From the NCBI GenBank assembly GCA_964522485.1, contig CAZFUS010000012.1, positions 1 to 47,181 of the forward strand: DNA of 47,181 nt, written 5' to 3'. Source of the DNA: Methylohalomonas sp964522485 (GTDB lineage: Bacteria; Pseudomonadota; Gammaproteobacteria; Methylohalomonadales; Methylohalomonadaceae). Position 1 is the first letter of the stretch; the number at the start of each line of letters is the position of its first letter. Of this stretch, positions 33,742 to 41,927 are shown one piece after another. Made by a program: the position numbers and the translations under genes. The notes below the pieces were generated by a model. The model had not been told where the DNA came from. It saw only the letters and a list, made by a program, of their open reading frames with translations, and made no database searches.

Positions 33742-34737
33742 TCAATCGGCTGACTGCGGGCGGGTTCGGCGGCGGCTGAGCCACTGCCGGCTTTCGATGC
33801 CGTGCCAGACGAGCAAACCCGGTAAATCAATGACCAGATCCCGGATGCGTATGGCGAGTGCCAGTGCCAGTGAGACTTCCGGTGACAGGCCGACCAAAGC
33901 GCCGATCATAATAAAGGCGCCTTCCTGGATGCCGTAACCATTGGGAATGATGAAGGCCACGTCGCTGATGGTCATGGTCAGGCTCTTGAGCAGGAGTGCT
34001 TCGGCGAGGCCGATGGGATGGCCAAGCAGATAACAGCCCAGCCAGACCTCGGCAGTTTGCAGGACCAGACTGAACATGTGCCAGAGTGTGGATTTCAGTA
34101 GTTCGAGCCGACGGCGGTAGGTGCGGCGTATAGTCGCATCGACCTGGACAGCATTGGCCTTGAGTGTTGCAACGAGTTCGTGCTCGAACAGGCGTTCGGA
34201 CAGCCGCGCCAGAAAACCCAGTATGCCGGCATGCTGGAATAGTACGAATACAGCGATGGCGAGACCCAGCACGACGAAGCCGGCCAGGGCCGCACCGGCC
34301 AGTCGGTTATCGACAGCCAGCCAGCCCAGCAGGCCCACCCCGCACAGTCCCCACAGCATCATCGTTAAAGCCTGCAGCGTCTTGTCGACCACGACCGAGG
34401 CCGTGGCTTCGATACCGTCGTGGCCCCACAGTTGCAGCAGGCGCGCCTTGGCAATTTCACCGCCGACACTGGCGACCGGCAGCAGGTTGTTGACTGCATG
34501 CCCAAGCCAGGTCGCAAGCTGGATTGGCTTCTGGAGCGGCCGCGCGCCGGGCGCGAACAGATATCGCCAGCCGATACCGCTGGCAAACAGGCCAGGCAGC
34601 CATACGATTGGCAGCCAGAGCAGGCTCCAGCCGGAATCCAGCAGGATTTGCAGAACAGGGCGCAGACCCTGCCAGACCAGTAGTGCGGCAAGCAGTGTGA
34701 TACCGGCCAGCAGGCCGAGATAGGGCAGTCGCTTCAT
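33742..34737 (-). CDS. hpnL: HpnL-like membrane protein (lysylphosphatidylglycerol synthase TM family)
   Basis: 331 residues with about eight hydrophobic segments, flippase-like domain family. Visible elements are NNLLPVASVGGEIAKARLL (a family signature) and the C-terminal TISDVAFIIPNGYGIQEGAFI. The frame is open for 42 codons upstream, but MKRLPYLGLLAGI is the plausible N-terminus; the upstream part is arginine-rich and unlike the family. Proteins of this type are linked to hopanoid loci, and a lipid-translocation role is assumed. It is the first hopanoid gene of the operon, 155 bases after the PEP-CTERM gene; an 8-bp inverted repeat (CGGAGCGT/ACGCTCCG, 34766-34784) lies between them. Confidence 0.84.
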   Translation of the reverse strand: MKRLPYLGLLAGITLLAALLVWQGLRPVLQILLDSGWSLLWLPIVWLPGLFASGIGWRYLFAPGARPLQKPIQLATWLGHAVNNLLPVASVGGEIAKARLLQLWGHDGIEATASVVVDKTLQALTMMLWGLCGVGLLGWLAVDNRLAGAALAGFVVLGLAIAVFVLFQHAGILGFLARLSERLFEHELVATLKANAVQVDATIRRTYRRRLELLKSTLWHMFSLVLQTAEVWLGCYLLGHPIGLAEALLLKSLTMTISDVAFIIPNGYGIQEGAFIMIGALVGLSPEVSLALALAIRIRDLVIDLPGLLVWHGIESRQWLSRRRTRPQSAD

Positions 34738-34892
34738 GCCGTTATGAACAACAGATCGGGGAAGGCGGAGCGTAGCACGCTCCGGCAGGGGCACCAAGGC
34801 ACCCGCCCTGTATCCTGGAAGGCAAACAGCCGCTTGCAGCGCAAGGTATGCACCCTGCGCCACAAACGGCTGGAGAATTATAAAGAGCTAGG

Positions 34893-35579
34893 TCAGCTAC
34901 GCGTCATGGCGTTCGACCGGGGATGGCGCATCATCGCCAGACCGACACCGGCCAGTCCGATCAGCAGCAGGAGCAACGGCGCCGGTTCCGGGACGGTAAC
35001 GACCTTGCCGTCATCGTCACCCGGCAGCGGATCATTGTTATTGCCACCCGATACCGGATCATCCGACGGATTCAAGCCACCGTTATGGTTGCCACCCTGT
35101 CCAGGGCCAGAGCCAGAGCCGCCACCACTACCACCGCCCGCTGAAGAGTTCCCGCCGCCTGGTAATCCACCATTGCCGGTAGCAATCGATGGAAAGCCAC
35201 CATAATTACCGCCCACCGGACCATGCGGAGTTGAAATATAAAACGGCAGGGGATCCGGGTCAGGTGTATTCGTAGATTTGCCGAAATCCACTTTTTTGCC
35301 AGTTATATTTCCTGGCAGGCCATCCCCAAAGAATGACCAATCCTCCCCGCCGGGTCCGAAAATGACGGCCTGTGGAGCAAACAGGATCTCGTCATCATTT
35401 TGCGCAAGCAGGACGGGATCCGATGCCGTTGGGCGTTTGTTGTCGGCTGCTGGCAGCAATGGTGATTCGCCGGTCATACCGTTGGTCATGATTGCCATTC
35501 CGGTCACTACCGCAAACAGCAGCAGTAACAGACCGCAAATTACAGCCAGCGTTTTCTTTCTGTAGCGTTTCGCGTACAT
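34893..35579 (-). CDS. PEP-CTERM sorted exported protein
   Basis: 228 residues: an N-terminal signal/anchor (KTLAVICGLLLLLFAVVTG), a low-complexity body, and a C-terminal sorting signal beginning VPEPAPLLLLLIG at residue 196, with a hydrophobic helix and a basic end (RHPRSN). Residues about 125-180 are rich in Gly, Asn and Ser (GGGSGGGSGSGPGQGG), typical of extracellular matrix-type substrates. PEP-CTERM proteins are processed by exosortase EpsH/XrtA, which is not in the window. A sigma-54 promoter lies just upstream, in line with known PrsK/PrsR control of such genes. The specific function is unknown. Confidence 0.88.
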   Translation of the reverse strand: MYAKRYRKKTLAVICGLLLLLFAVVTGMAIMTNGMTGESPLLPAADNKRPTASDPVLLAQNDDEILFAPQAVIFGPGGEDWSFFGDGLPGNITGKKVDFGKSTNTPDPDPLPFYISTPHGPVGGNYGGFPSIATGNGGLPGGGNSSAGGGSGGGSGSGPGQGGNHNGGLNPSDDPVSGGNNNDPLPGDDDGKVVTVPEPAPLLLLLIGLAGVGLAMMRHPRSNAMTRS

Positions 35580-36010
35580 GTTCTTCTCCCCCCGATGATT
35601 TCAGACAGTTCACGGGATGAGATAAATCAAGCACAATCCATGCCATAAATTAGCCAAGGGTGCTTGTTTTCTATTATAAGCTGATTTCTCAAGGAATTTT
35701 CCGTGACCGGCAATCCGGAATCAGGTCTGTCTGTCTCTGTGAGACGACAACTGATTTCTGAACTGAACCAGTCTCTCCGGCAAACAGGGGTTGCCAGCCA
35801 TGTGTCGCGCTCAATGCTGTTTATTAACGAGGACTACATATAGTGTCAGATGCTCACTTGTCAGACGCCCATGAGTGTGAAGACTCTGGATCGGTTAACA
35901 CAGTCCTAAGACCGTCGTTACTGGAACAGACTGAAGAAAATAACTAGGATGTTGATGGGGACTGGTATATGAACAGAATTTATTGAATTGAACAGGATTA
36001 CATTGCTGAG
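35580..36010. other. Divergent intergenic region, PEP-CTERM gene / lipoprotein gene
   Basis: 431 bases. The left part holds the ribosome-binding site (GGGGGGAG, minus strand) and sigma-54 promoter of the PEP-CTERM gene. The rest has short repeated words (GTCTGTCTGTCTC near 35730; two copies of TGTCAGA with ACTTG nearby at 35853-35877). No gene was found. It probably contains the enhancer site for a sigma-54 activator, but no clear palindrome was found. Confidence 0.55.
35628..35646 (-). promoter_or_regulatory. Sigma-54 (RpoN) promoter of the PEP-CTERM gene
   Basis: On the minus strand TGGCATGGATTGTGCTTG carries GG and GC separated by exactly 10 bases, the invariant sigma-54 spacing, close to consensus TGGCAC-N5-TTGCA. 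The GC lies about 52 bases before the ATG at 35579, predicting a leader of about 40 bases. Confidence 0.75.
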
Positions 36011-36409
36011 GTGTTCGTTTCCTTGAACAATAATTTTGCCCTGGTTTCCCGGATCATCCTCTTTCTGGCCGCCGTACTGTTTTTAGGCTGCAGCCATCAG
36101 GGTGTGGCTGACATGCGTGCGGAAAGCGATGCCTATCAACATGCCACGCTATATGCAGATGGCAGCCTACGGGAAGTTTTCAATACGGTCCTCGAACGTT
36201 GGAGAGTCCGGCCGGAAGTCTTCGGTATATACCATGAATATGGCGCTAACGTGGGATTTATTGATCCGAATCGCGGGATTTTATGGCTGGCGAGTATGAG
36301 GGCAGATAATACGAACAGTGTTCAGATTCAGGTGTATGAGCATAAAAGCATGAATAATGTTTTCACCGCCGATCTGCGAATTCTTGTGGATGCCGGGGAG
36401 AGCCCATAA
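36011..36409 (+). CDS. Unrecognised small lipoprotein
   Basis: 132 residues from GTG. A lipoprotein signal is clear: RIILFLAAVLFLGC with the lipobox cysteine at 27. The mature part is soluble, about 100 residues, mixed alpha/beta in appearance (GIYHEYGANVGFIDPNRGILWLAS). I do not recognise the family. The ribosome-binding site is poor; a TTG four codons on (36023) is an alternative start. It is isolated, with long gene-free stretches on both sides. Confidence 0.6.
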   Translation: MFVSLNNNFALVSRIILFLAAVLFLGCSHQGVADMRAESDAYQHATLYADGSLREVFNTVLERWRVRPEVFGIYHEYGANVGFIDPNRGILWLASMRADNTNSVQIQVYEHKSMNNVFTADLRILVDAGESP

Positions 36410-36588
36410 AATCCTGGCGCTATTAATCAATAGTAGTGAGAGAAAGCCATCGTCAGTTCGTGTACTAAATCCCGGGAGTAATGTGAATACATAGTTGACT
36501 GACCGGCCAGCCTGCATTTAACGGTTCAGCTTGTCAGAAGAAAACAGAATTGGATGGCACCTTGGGACCCAGGTTCTGCTCACAAGTC

Positions 36589-36630
36589 GACAGCTTAGCC
36601 CCCGGCTTTTCATCTGGAGTCGGGGGCTTT
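36589..36630 (-). repeat. Dispersed repeat, copy A (inverted relative to copy B)
   Basis: On the minus strand this reads AAAGCCCCCGACTC, then about 20 bases, then AAGCTGTC. The same two blocks in the same order and at similar spacing occur on the plus strand at 38372-38411. The two copies flank the AI-2E family gene in opposite orientation. Confidence 0.5.
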
Positions 36631-36636
36631 TAATTT
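36597..36636 (+). terminator. Hairpin with T-rich tail
   Basis: Perfect 8-bp stem AGCCCCCG / CGGGGGCT with a 16-base loop, followed by TTTAATTT. It may end transcription from the lipoprotein gene, about 190 bases upstream. It overlaps repeat copy A. Confidence 0.6.
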
Positions 36637-37009
36637 CGAGTGATAACAATCCTTTTCTAAAAAGAGGGAGAGGCTATTCGTGTAGAAAAGGTCAGTGCTT
36701 GGCACATCCTGAAACTTCCAAAATTGCTATCTATAGAGTTTGTTAAGCTTAAGCTTTATATAAGTTAGGATAAGGACTGATAAGTGTCTACTTGTATGAA
36801 TATGTCGATAGCAGCAGAAAGCATTTGATAATGTTTCGTTCGCTCTGATCTTGGAGTTCCCTCCATGGGACATATACGCGACCTAATCTAACATTATATG
36901 ATGCGGAAACAGTATAATTAACTTGCCAGACACGTAAACAAGTGGCAATGAATGCTGCATGATTGAATGCTTAACCTGCATCCAGAGTGCTCGATAGTGA
37001 GGAAGGCAA

Positions 37010-38131
37010 TTGGTATCAACCGGGAAAACCGAAAAACCCAACACTGAGCCAGGGTCCGATGAATCGCTCAGGTTACGGGCTGTATGGGTCCAGGCAGTAG
37101 CATTGTCCGGCATCCTGTTCCTGTTGGTAATGTACACCCTTTATTTTGCGGCCGCGCTGATCTTGCCGATTGTACTGGCCTTATTACTGAACCTGATACT
37201 ATCCCCAGTGGTCAGGTTCATGACCAGACTCCACATACCCCAGACATTGAGTGCACTGCTGGTCATGCTTTCTGTTGCCGCCACTATGGCGGCGGGCGTT
37301 TACGCACTCGCTGCGCCTGCTTCAGTGTGGATGCAGAAAGCACCATATGAACTGCGCGAGCTCGAATATAAACTCGACTGGGTCAAAAGGCCGGCCAAGC
37401 AAATCGAGGAAATCAAAGAACAGGTCAATGACATGACCAATTTTGGGGAGAGCCCCAGTGACTTCAGCCGAGCCGCGGAGAGTCAGCCCTCATTCAGCCT
37501 GGTCAATACAGTGCTTAGCCGTACAACAGATGTGATTTTCGGTGTTGCTATAATGCTGATCCTGCTGTTTTTCCTGCTGGCTTCCGGCGACGCACTTCTA
37601 AGGAATATGATTCAGGTTACCTCCACGCTTCAGAATAAGAAACGTGTAGTGGAGACCGCCTATAACATTCAGCGTCATGTATCCGTCTATCTCGGTACAA
37701 TCACGCTCATCAATATCGTTGTGGGTATAGTTATCGCAGTAGTGCTGCATCTGCTGAATATGCCGAATCCGATCTTGTGGGGCACCATAGTAGCGGTACT
37801 GAACTTTGTCCCTTATCTGGGTGTTGCGATCAGTATTGTTATTGTCGGCTTTGCAAGTATCCTGACCTTCGATAGTTTGTTACAGATGCTGCTGCCGCCC
37901 GTCGTGATATTGGTGGTAAACGTGATAGAAGGTCAATTCTTGACACCCATCATCGCTGGCCGGCGGCTCGAGTTGAGTCCGGTTGCCGTTTTTCTGTCGC
38001 TGGTGGTACTGGGCTGGATATGGGGTATCGTGGGTGTCCTTATTGCTGTGCCCGTGCTCGCGACTATCAAACTCGTCTGTGAGCAGATTGAACCATTGGT
38101 ACCAGTGGCAACATTTCTCAGCCGCGACTAG
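37010..38131 (+). CDS. AI-2E family transporter (PerM/YdiK-like permease)
   Basis: 373-residue inner-membrane protein of the AI-2E/UPF0118 family. About eight helices are visible: a leading pair (residues 27-66), a third at about 75-100, a soluble loop rich in charged residues (110-160), then the C-terminal set with the family signatures WGTIVAVLNFVPYLGVAIS and VEGQFLTPIIAGRRLELSPV. TTG is the start, preceded by GAGGAAGG. Substrates vary in this family (autoinducer-2, Na+/H+ exchange), so none is assigned. A second, distinct member begins at 46335. Confidence 0.9.
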   Translation: MVSTGKTEKPNTEPGSDESLRLRAVWVQAVALSGILFLLVMYTLYFAAALILPIVLALLLNLILSPVVRFMTRLHIPQTLSALLVMLSVAATMAAGVYALAAPASVWMQKAPYELRELEYKLDWVKRPAKQIEEIKEQVNDMTNFGESPSDFSRAAESQPSFSLVNTVLSRTTDVIFGVAIMLILLFFLLASGDALLRNMIQVTSTLQNKKRVVETAYNIQRHVSVYLGTITLINIVVGIVIAVVLHLLNMPNPILWGTIVAVLNFVPYLGVAISIVIVGFASILTFDSLLQMLLPPVVILVVNVIEGQFLTPIIAGRRLELSPVAVFLSLVVLGWIWGIVGVLIAVPVLATIKLVCEQIEPLVPVATFLSRD

Positions 38132-38371
38132 CAGAAAGCCCCGGTTAGTGACCACCGGGCCGCACTGTCCGCGATACAATCTACTCAGTAATCAGGGAGC
38201 ATGGAGTTGCATAACTTAAAAATCCGCCTGCGAGCAGAAGGGGGAGCAGTTACTTTTATGTGGCTATGTTTTAGGACCGGACTCCGTCGAAAATGAATTA
38301 CCGGCAGTGAAAGTTATAGTCAAGCAATCGCTACTCCAGGCAATAGTCAAGCATCCAGGAATTTTAAACTG

Positions 38372-38411
38372 AAAGCCCCCGACTCGAGGGGAGAAGCGGT
38401 GGCAAGCTGTC
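38372..38411 (+). repeat. Dispersed repeat, copy B
   Basis: Begins AAAGCCCCCGACTC and ends AAGCTGTC, matching copy A at 36589-36630 on the other strand. The central part differs: the second half of the hairpin is degenerate here (GCGGTGGC), so the strong stem of copy A is lost. Confidence 0.5.
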
Positions 38412-38490
38412 TATGTAGAAGCTCTCATGAAGCAACTACATAATTGAAACGCATATACAGGCCGGCTTTCGAATCCCCAATCGAGGCGTA

Positions 38491-38520
38491 AATAAAAACC
38501 CCTGTCTGTGAGCAGAGGGG
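38491..38520 (-). terminator. Terminator of the CapA-like gene
   Basis: On the minus strand the stem CCCCTCTG...CAG-AC-AGGGG (8 pairs with a 2-base bulge) is followed by TTTTTATTT, a good intrinsic terminator about 100 bases after the CapA-like stop codon. Confidence 0.7.
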
Positions 38521-38624
38521 ATCGCTGTCCAGGGATTGCATATTTCATGGTCGGTAAATGCAGTATTCAGAGAGTTATCTGTGGTGTCAGTCAAAGCGTT
38601 GCTCACATAATCAGATCGCACGAT

Positions 38625-39890
38625 TCAGGCTTCGTTGTGCCGATGGATGACGATCGTTCCTGTCGGCCTCAGTTGTGCACGTGTACCCAGGGGTTTGCCT
38701 TCACGGTTCAACATCCTGGCCAGCCATTCCGCCTCTTTACCGGTTGCATGCTGTAATCTTAAACGCTCGATGCGCATGGGCACGAGTTCGAGCCTTACCA
38801 GACTGTTGCTGTCGCGATCCAGGCTCGGGAAATACATGAAAGTGAGTTCGCTGCGATATTCATCGTGACCTTCGATACCTTCGTAATCGTTCAGGAAATC
38901 ACCGCAGCCGTACAATATGGGCCGGTTGTTATAAATCTCTATTCCTTTCGGATGATGCGACGAATGGCCGTGGACGATATCGATACCGGCAGTATCAATC
39001 AGTCCATGCGCGAAACGTTGCTGTTCCGGCGGCACCTGATAACCCCAATTGCCTCCCCAGTGGATGGAGGCAATGACCATGTCTTCCGAACGGCGCACGG
39101 CCTGGATGTCCTTTGCAATGCGCTGAATTGTCGCGTCCGACAGATCCGGCAGCAGATTGATGCCGCCGCGATCGGCCGTGGCCTGCCAGTCACCGGAAAT
39201 GCCGCTGCCGGGGTGACCGAAACCGAATACCAGCACTCTGCCATGGGGGTGGTTAATAATCGCCGGTGACGTCGCCTGTGATTGGTCACGGCCCGCGCCT
39301 GCTGTCTTGATACCTGCGGCCCGCAGCGTTGTCAGAGTTTCCTGCAGACCGGCATGACACCAGTCGAGTACGTGGTTATTGGCGAGTACGCAGCAGTCAA
39401 TGCCGGCAGCGGTCAGACAGGCAATGTTCTCCGGGTGCATACGGTAATGAATACTTTTGCCGGGCCAGGGTTCATCATGATCGGTTACGGCAGTTTCCAG
39501 ATTGATAACACGGGCTGCCGGCGCATATTCGTCAAGCACCCCCAACGCATCGCCCCAGATATACTCAAAGTCGACGGATTTCGCGATGGTACCGCTGCGC
39601 CGCTCGGCCAGACTGACATACTCGCGCGCGTTCTTGATGTACGGTTCGTAGAGGCGCGGATGAACCGGATGGGGCAGTATCTGATCGACTCCGCGTCCGG
39701 TCATGACGTCACCGCAGAGAAATAGCGTCAACGTAGCGTTGCCGGTCCGATCGTTCATGCGTTGTTTCCGTTCACCGCTGACATTTTTGATTCGCAGCGG
39801 ACCGGTGGCGGCGGCCAGCATGCAACCGGTCAGGTTCTTCAGAAAACTGCGGCGTGATTCTGTATTCACCCTGTACAACGGGATTCGCAT
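38625..39890 (-). CDS. CapA/PgsA-like metallophosphatase family protein, Tat-exported
   Basis: 421 residues. The N-terminus has a twin-arginine signal (SRRSFLKNLTGCMLAAATG, residues 12-30), implying folded export to the periplasm. The body is the CapA family, a calcineurin-like fold: GDVMTGRGVDQ with Asp61, NLETAVTDHDEPWPG with Glu132, ANNHVLDWC with Asn172-His173, HWGGNWGYQVP, and HGHSSHHPKGIE. CapA proteins take part in poly-gamma-glutamate capsule synthesis, but no CapB/CapC is nearby and many family members have other unknown roles. It starts 23 bases after the YeiH-like gene and may be the last gene of that FNR-controlled unit. Confidence 0.88.
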   Translation of the reverse strand: MRIPLYRVNTESRRSFLKNLTGCMLAAATGPLRIKNVSGERKQRMNDRTGNATLTLFLCGDVMTGRGVDQILPHPVHPRLYEPYIKNAREYVSLAERRSGTIAKSVDFEYIWGDALGVLDEYAPAARVINLETAVTDHDEPWPGKSIHYRMHPENIACLTAAGIDCCVLANNHVLDWCHAGLQETLTTLRAAGIKTAGAGRDQSQATSPAIINHPHGRVLVFGFGHPGSGISGDWQATADRGGINLLPDLSDATIQRIAKDIQAVRRSEDMVIASIHWGGNWGYQVPPEQQRFAHGLIDTAGIDIVHGHSSHHPKGIEIYNNRPILYGCGDFLNDYEGIEGHDEYRSELTFMYFPSLDRDSNSLVRLELVPMRIERLRLQHATGKEAEWLARMLNREGKPLGTRAQLRPTGTIVIHRHNEA

Positions 39891-39913
39891 CCCGCATTAC
39901 AAAAATGCGATTC

Positions 39914-41371
39914 TCAAGTAGGCGGCATCATGCCCCGATGAAACAGCCATGCTATGAAATAGCCGATTGGGATAATCACGATCACCAGACCGAGTCCGTA
40001 TAGCAACGCCAGCCGTCCCATGCCGCGCAGTCTGGAGAAATCGGTAACAACACCGATACTGACGAAGGTGAGCATGAACATCATCTTGCGCATCGGACTC
40101 TGGACGGTTTCGGCACCGATGCGGGCTGTTTCGATCATATCAGTTGCGAATACGGCAATACCCAGGTACACGAACCAGGTCAACAGGTAGCCGAGTACGA
40201 ATTTCGGGAAGCGGAACCATATCTCCGAGACACCCACGGTCTGTTCCCCGGGTGCGCGTTCGACCTTGTAGACCCAGATCAGCGCCAGGATAAAGGCCCA
40301 GACGCCGATGAAAATGTCGATCCAGATCTTGGTCATGATGGCAGCGGTCAGAATCCAGCCTTCCTGCCACTGAACACCGCGCGCTGAGGCCTGGGATCGC
40401 ATCAGTTCATCAAGGATGGCGCCGGCGGCGGCATCGGCGCCGTCGGTCTTGACCGTAAGGCCGAGTGCGGCGCCGTTAACGATTGGTTCGTTTGGTGCCA
40501 GCCAGGTGTAGAAACCTGGCAGGATGATCAGTTCGATCATCGCGAATACGACGATCAGCATGGAGATCATTACCGGAATGATCGGCTTTGCGCGGATGGC
40601 GCCGCCGGTGGCGATCGCGGCTGATACACCGCAAATCGAGATACCGGATGCGAGGCAGGCAGCCCACTCACGCGGCAGGCGGAACAGGCGCCGCCCGGCG
40701 GCGTACATGATCGGCCAGAACAGCAGATAGGCGGCAAATGCGGCACAGATCCCGGCCAGTGCCAGTTCGAAGGCGAAACCGGCCGCTTCCATCGACATCA
40801 GGCCGATCTTGATGCCCAGATAAACAATCGCGGTCTTGATGTACCACTCGGGGCGGGCAGCTTCCTGCAGAAAAGCCGCCAGGGGTTTTATGAAATTGCC
40901 GATGATCAGACCGACGGCCAGTGCCAGCAGGTAAGAAGCGCCGCCGCCAAGCGACAGCCCCCAGCTGATGCCGTATTTATCGAAATCCTGCGCCGTGGCC
41001 TTCAGATGGGCTTCATGGCCGATGATCCATGCCGCCCAGGTAATCACGAATAGAATCGTCCAGCCGGCGATAAAGCGGCGAACGTTAATACCCATCGCTG
41101 CCGCACCGATGCCGGTCAGTACGGTAAAGACGGTATAAGTCATTGCCAGTGACGCCAGCGGGTGCCAGTCGCTGTAGGCGTCGCCCGCCGGTTTGAGCGC
41201 GTTTTCCCAGGTGAATTCAACCCAGGTGGCAGGCTTGGCCATCCAGCCGACCAGATCGACCCCGGTCAATGAAACCAGGCCGGCAGCGAACAAGATGAGG
41301 CCGAGCCACACCGCCCACCAGTCCTCCGTGGAGCGCATACCGCTGTACCAGTGACGGTTAATCTGGTTCAA
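39914..41371 (-). CDS. YeiH-like putative sulfate exporter family transporter, long form
   Basis: 485 residues with about twelve hydrophobic segments. The YeiH/UPF0324 core is recognisable in ISICGVSAAIATGGAIRAKP and in the C-terminal FMLTFVSIGVVTDFSRL. Typical YeiH has about 350 residues; this one has about 130 extra at the N-terminus with several helices, so it is a longer subfamily. TTG 41371 is the likely start (GGAGA upstream, 14-base overlap with the preceding gene); ATG 41338 is an alternative. Export of a sulfur oxyanion is the family label rather than proof. It is preceded by two small genes and an FNR box. Confidence 0.82.
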   Translation of the reverse strand: MNQINRHWYSGMRSTEDWWAVWLGLILFAAGLVSLTGVDLVGWMAKPATWVEFTWENALKPAGDAYSDWHPLASLAMTYTVFTVLTGIGAAAMGINVRRFIAGWTILFVITWAAWIIGHEAHLKATAQDFDKYGISWGLSLGGGASYLLALAVGLIIGNFIKPLAAFLQEAARPEWYIKTAIVYLGIKIGLMSMEAAGFAFELALAGICAAFAAYLLFWPIMYAAGRRLFRLPREWAACLASGISICGVSAAIATGGAIRAKPIIPVMISMLIVVFAMIELIILPGFYTWLAPNEPIVNGAALGLTVKTDGADAAAGAILDELMRSQASARGVQWQEGWILTAAIMTKIWIDIFIGVWAFILALIWVYKVERAPGEQTVGVSEIWFRFPKFVLGYLLTWFVYLGIAVFATDMIETARIGAETVQSPMRKMMFMLTFVSIGVVTDFSRLRGMGRLALLYGLGLVIVIIPIGYFIAWLFHRGMMPPT

Positions 41372-41648
41372 GCATTGTCTCCGTATATGAGATCGGGGAC
41401 AGCCGTACCGTGCGGTTGAAATAATGAGGCATGTACTGGCGCGTCCAGCCGGGTAGGGCCTGACAGTTAAAGCGCATGTGAACGGTCAGTGGACCTCCTG
41501 GAAAGGCGCCACACACCGATAGTGATCGGATGAGGGCCTGGTCGAGTGCCGGCAGGGTGGCTGCACGTACGAATAATCCATTGCCATGGGCCTGCCAGTC
41601 ATGGCCGTCATGTTCCAGCACCAGTTCGATAGGCTGTGCAGCAGACAT
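41358..41648 (-). CDS. Small conserved-looking soluble protein preceding the YeiH-like gene
   Basis: 96 residues, no signal or membrane helix: an N-terminal beta-rich half (IELVLEHDGHDWQAHGNG), a helix (LPALDQALIRSLSV), and a C-terminal half with HMRFNCQALPGWTRQY. Its stop overlaps the transporter start by 14 bases and it lies 24 bases after the 58-residue membrane protein gene, so the three are very probably co-transcribed. I cannot name the family. A cytoplasmic partner or regulator of the transporter is a guess. Confidence 0.72.
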   Translation of the reverse strand: MSAAQPIELVLEHDGHDWQAHGNGLFVRAATLPALDQALIRSLSVCGAFPGGPLTVHMRFNCQALPGWTRQYMPHYFNRTVRLSPISYTETMLEPD

Positions 41649-41672
41649 GGTCCCGTGCCTTGGTTTTCCGGC

Positions 41673-41849
41673 CTATAGCAGAAAGGTGTGCAGCACGATC
41701 GCGAGTATGATCAATCCGCCGATGCCCAGCACCAGGCTCCACAGACACAGCCGGGTCTCCCAGCTGGCCCAGGGTTCGGGCTCGCCGATCGCGTAGGCTT
41801 CACTGCTCTTGACCGGTGTCGGCCGCTGGTTGGTCACTGAGTTTGTCAT
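41673..41849 (-). CDS. 58-residue single-helix membrane protein, first gene of the FNR-box operon
   Basis: Too short for usual gene finders but well supported. The ATG at 41849 has AAGGAA nine bases upstream. The protein has a polar 30-residue N-terminus (MTNSVTNQRPTPVKSSEAYA, then a Glu/Pro/Trp stretch) and one strong C-terminal helix (CLWSLVLGIGGLIILAIVLH). It ends 24 bases before the 96-residue gene, same strand. Topology suggests an N-in anchor or small transporter subunit. The family is unknown. Confidence 0.75.
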   Translation of the reverse strand: MTNSVTNQRPTPVKSSEAYAIGEPEPWASWETRLCLWSLVLGIGGLIILAIVLHTFLL

Positions 41850-41927
41850 GTGATTTCATTCCTTAAAGTTGCCGATTGAACGCGTAGTGGTTTGACTCCG
41901 ATTTCTGATCGGATGGCTGGGAAGTCT

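Larger units (their letters stand above)
36410..37009. other. Gene-free stretch with a hairpin element
   Basis: 600 bases of AT-richer DNA. The supported contents are the hairpin/repeat near 36589-36636 and the ribosome-binding site GAGGAAGG before the permease start. Short reading frames on both strands lack ribosome-binding sites and protein-like composition. Confidence 0.55.
38132..38624. other. Gene-free convergent region
   Basis: 493 bases between converging genes. It holds repeat copy B (38372-38411), a short direct repeat ATAGTCAAGCA at 38316 and 38343, and the terminator of the minus-strand CapA-like gene. No protein-coding gene is supported. Confidence 0.6.

Noticed and set aside
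34738..34863. Longer N-terminus for HpnL
   Set aside because: The 42 upstream codons are arginine-rich, unlike the family, and cross the intergenic inverted repeat.
36531..36746. 71-codon reading frame on the plus strand
   Set aside because: It runs straight through the hairpin/repeat copy A, has a composition unlike a protein and no ribosome-binding site.
38316..38353. Direct repeat ATAGTCAAGCA, two copies
   Set aside because: Only two short copies 27 bases apart; not enough to claim an operator or element.
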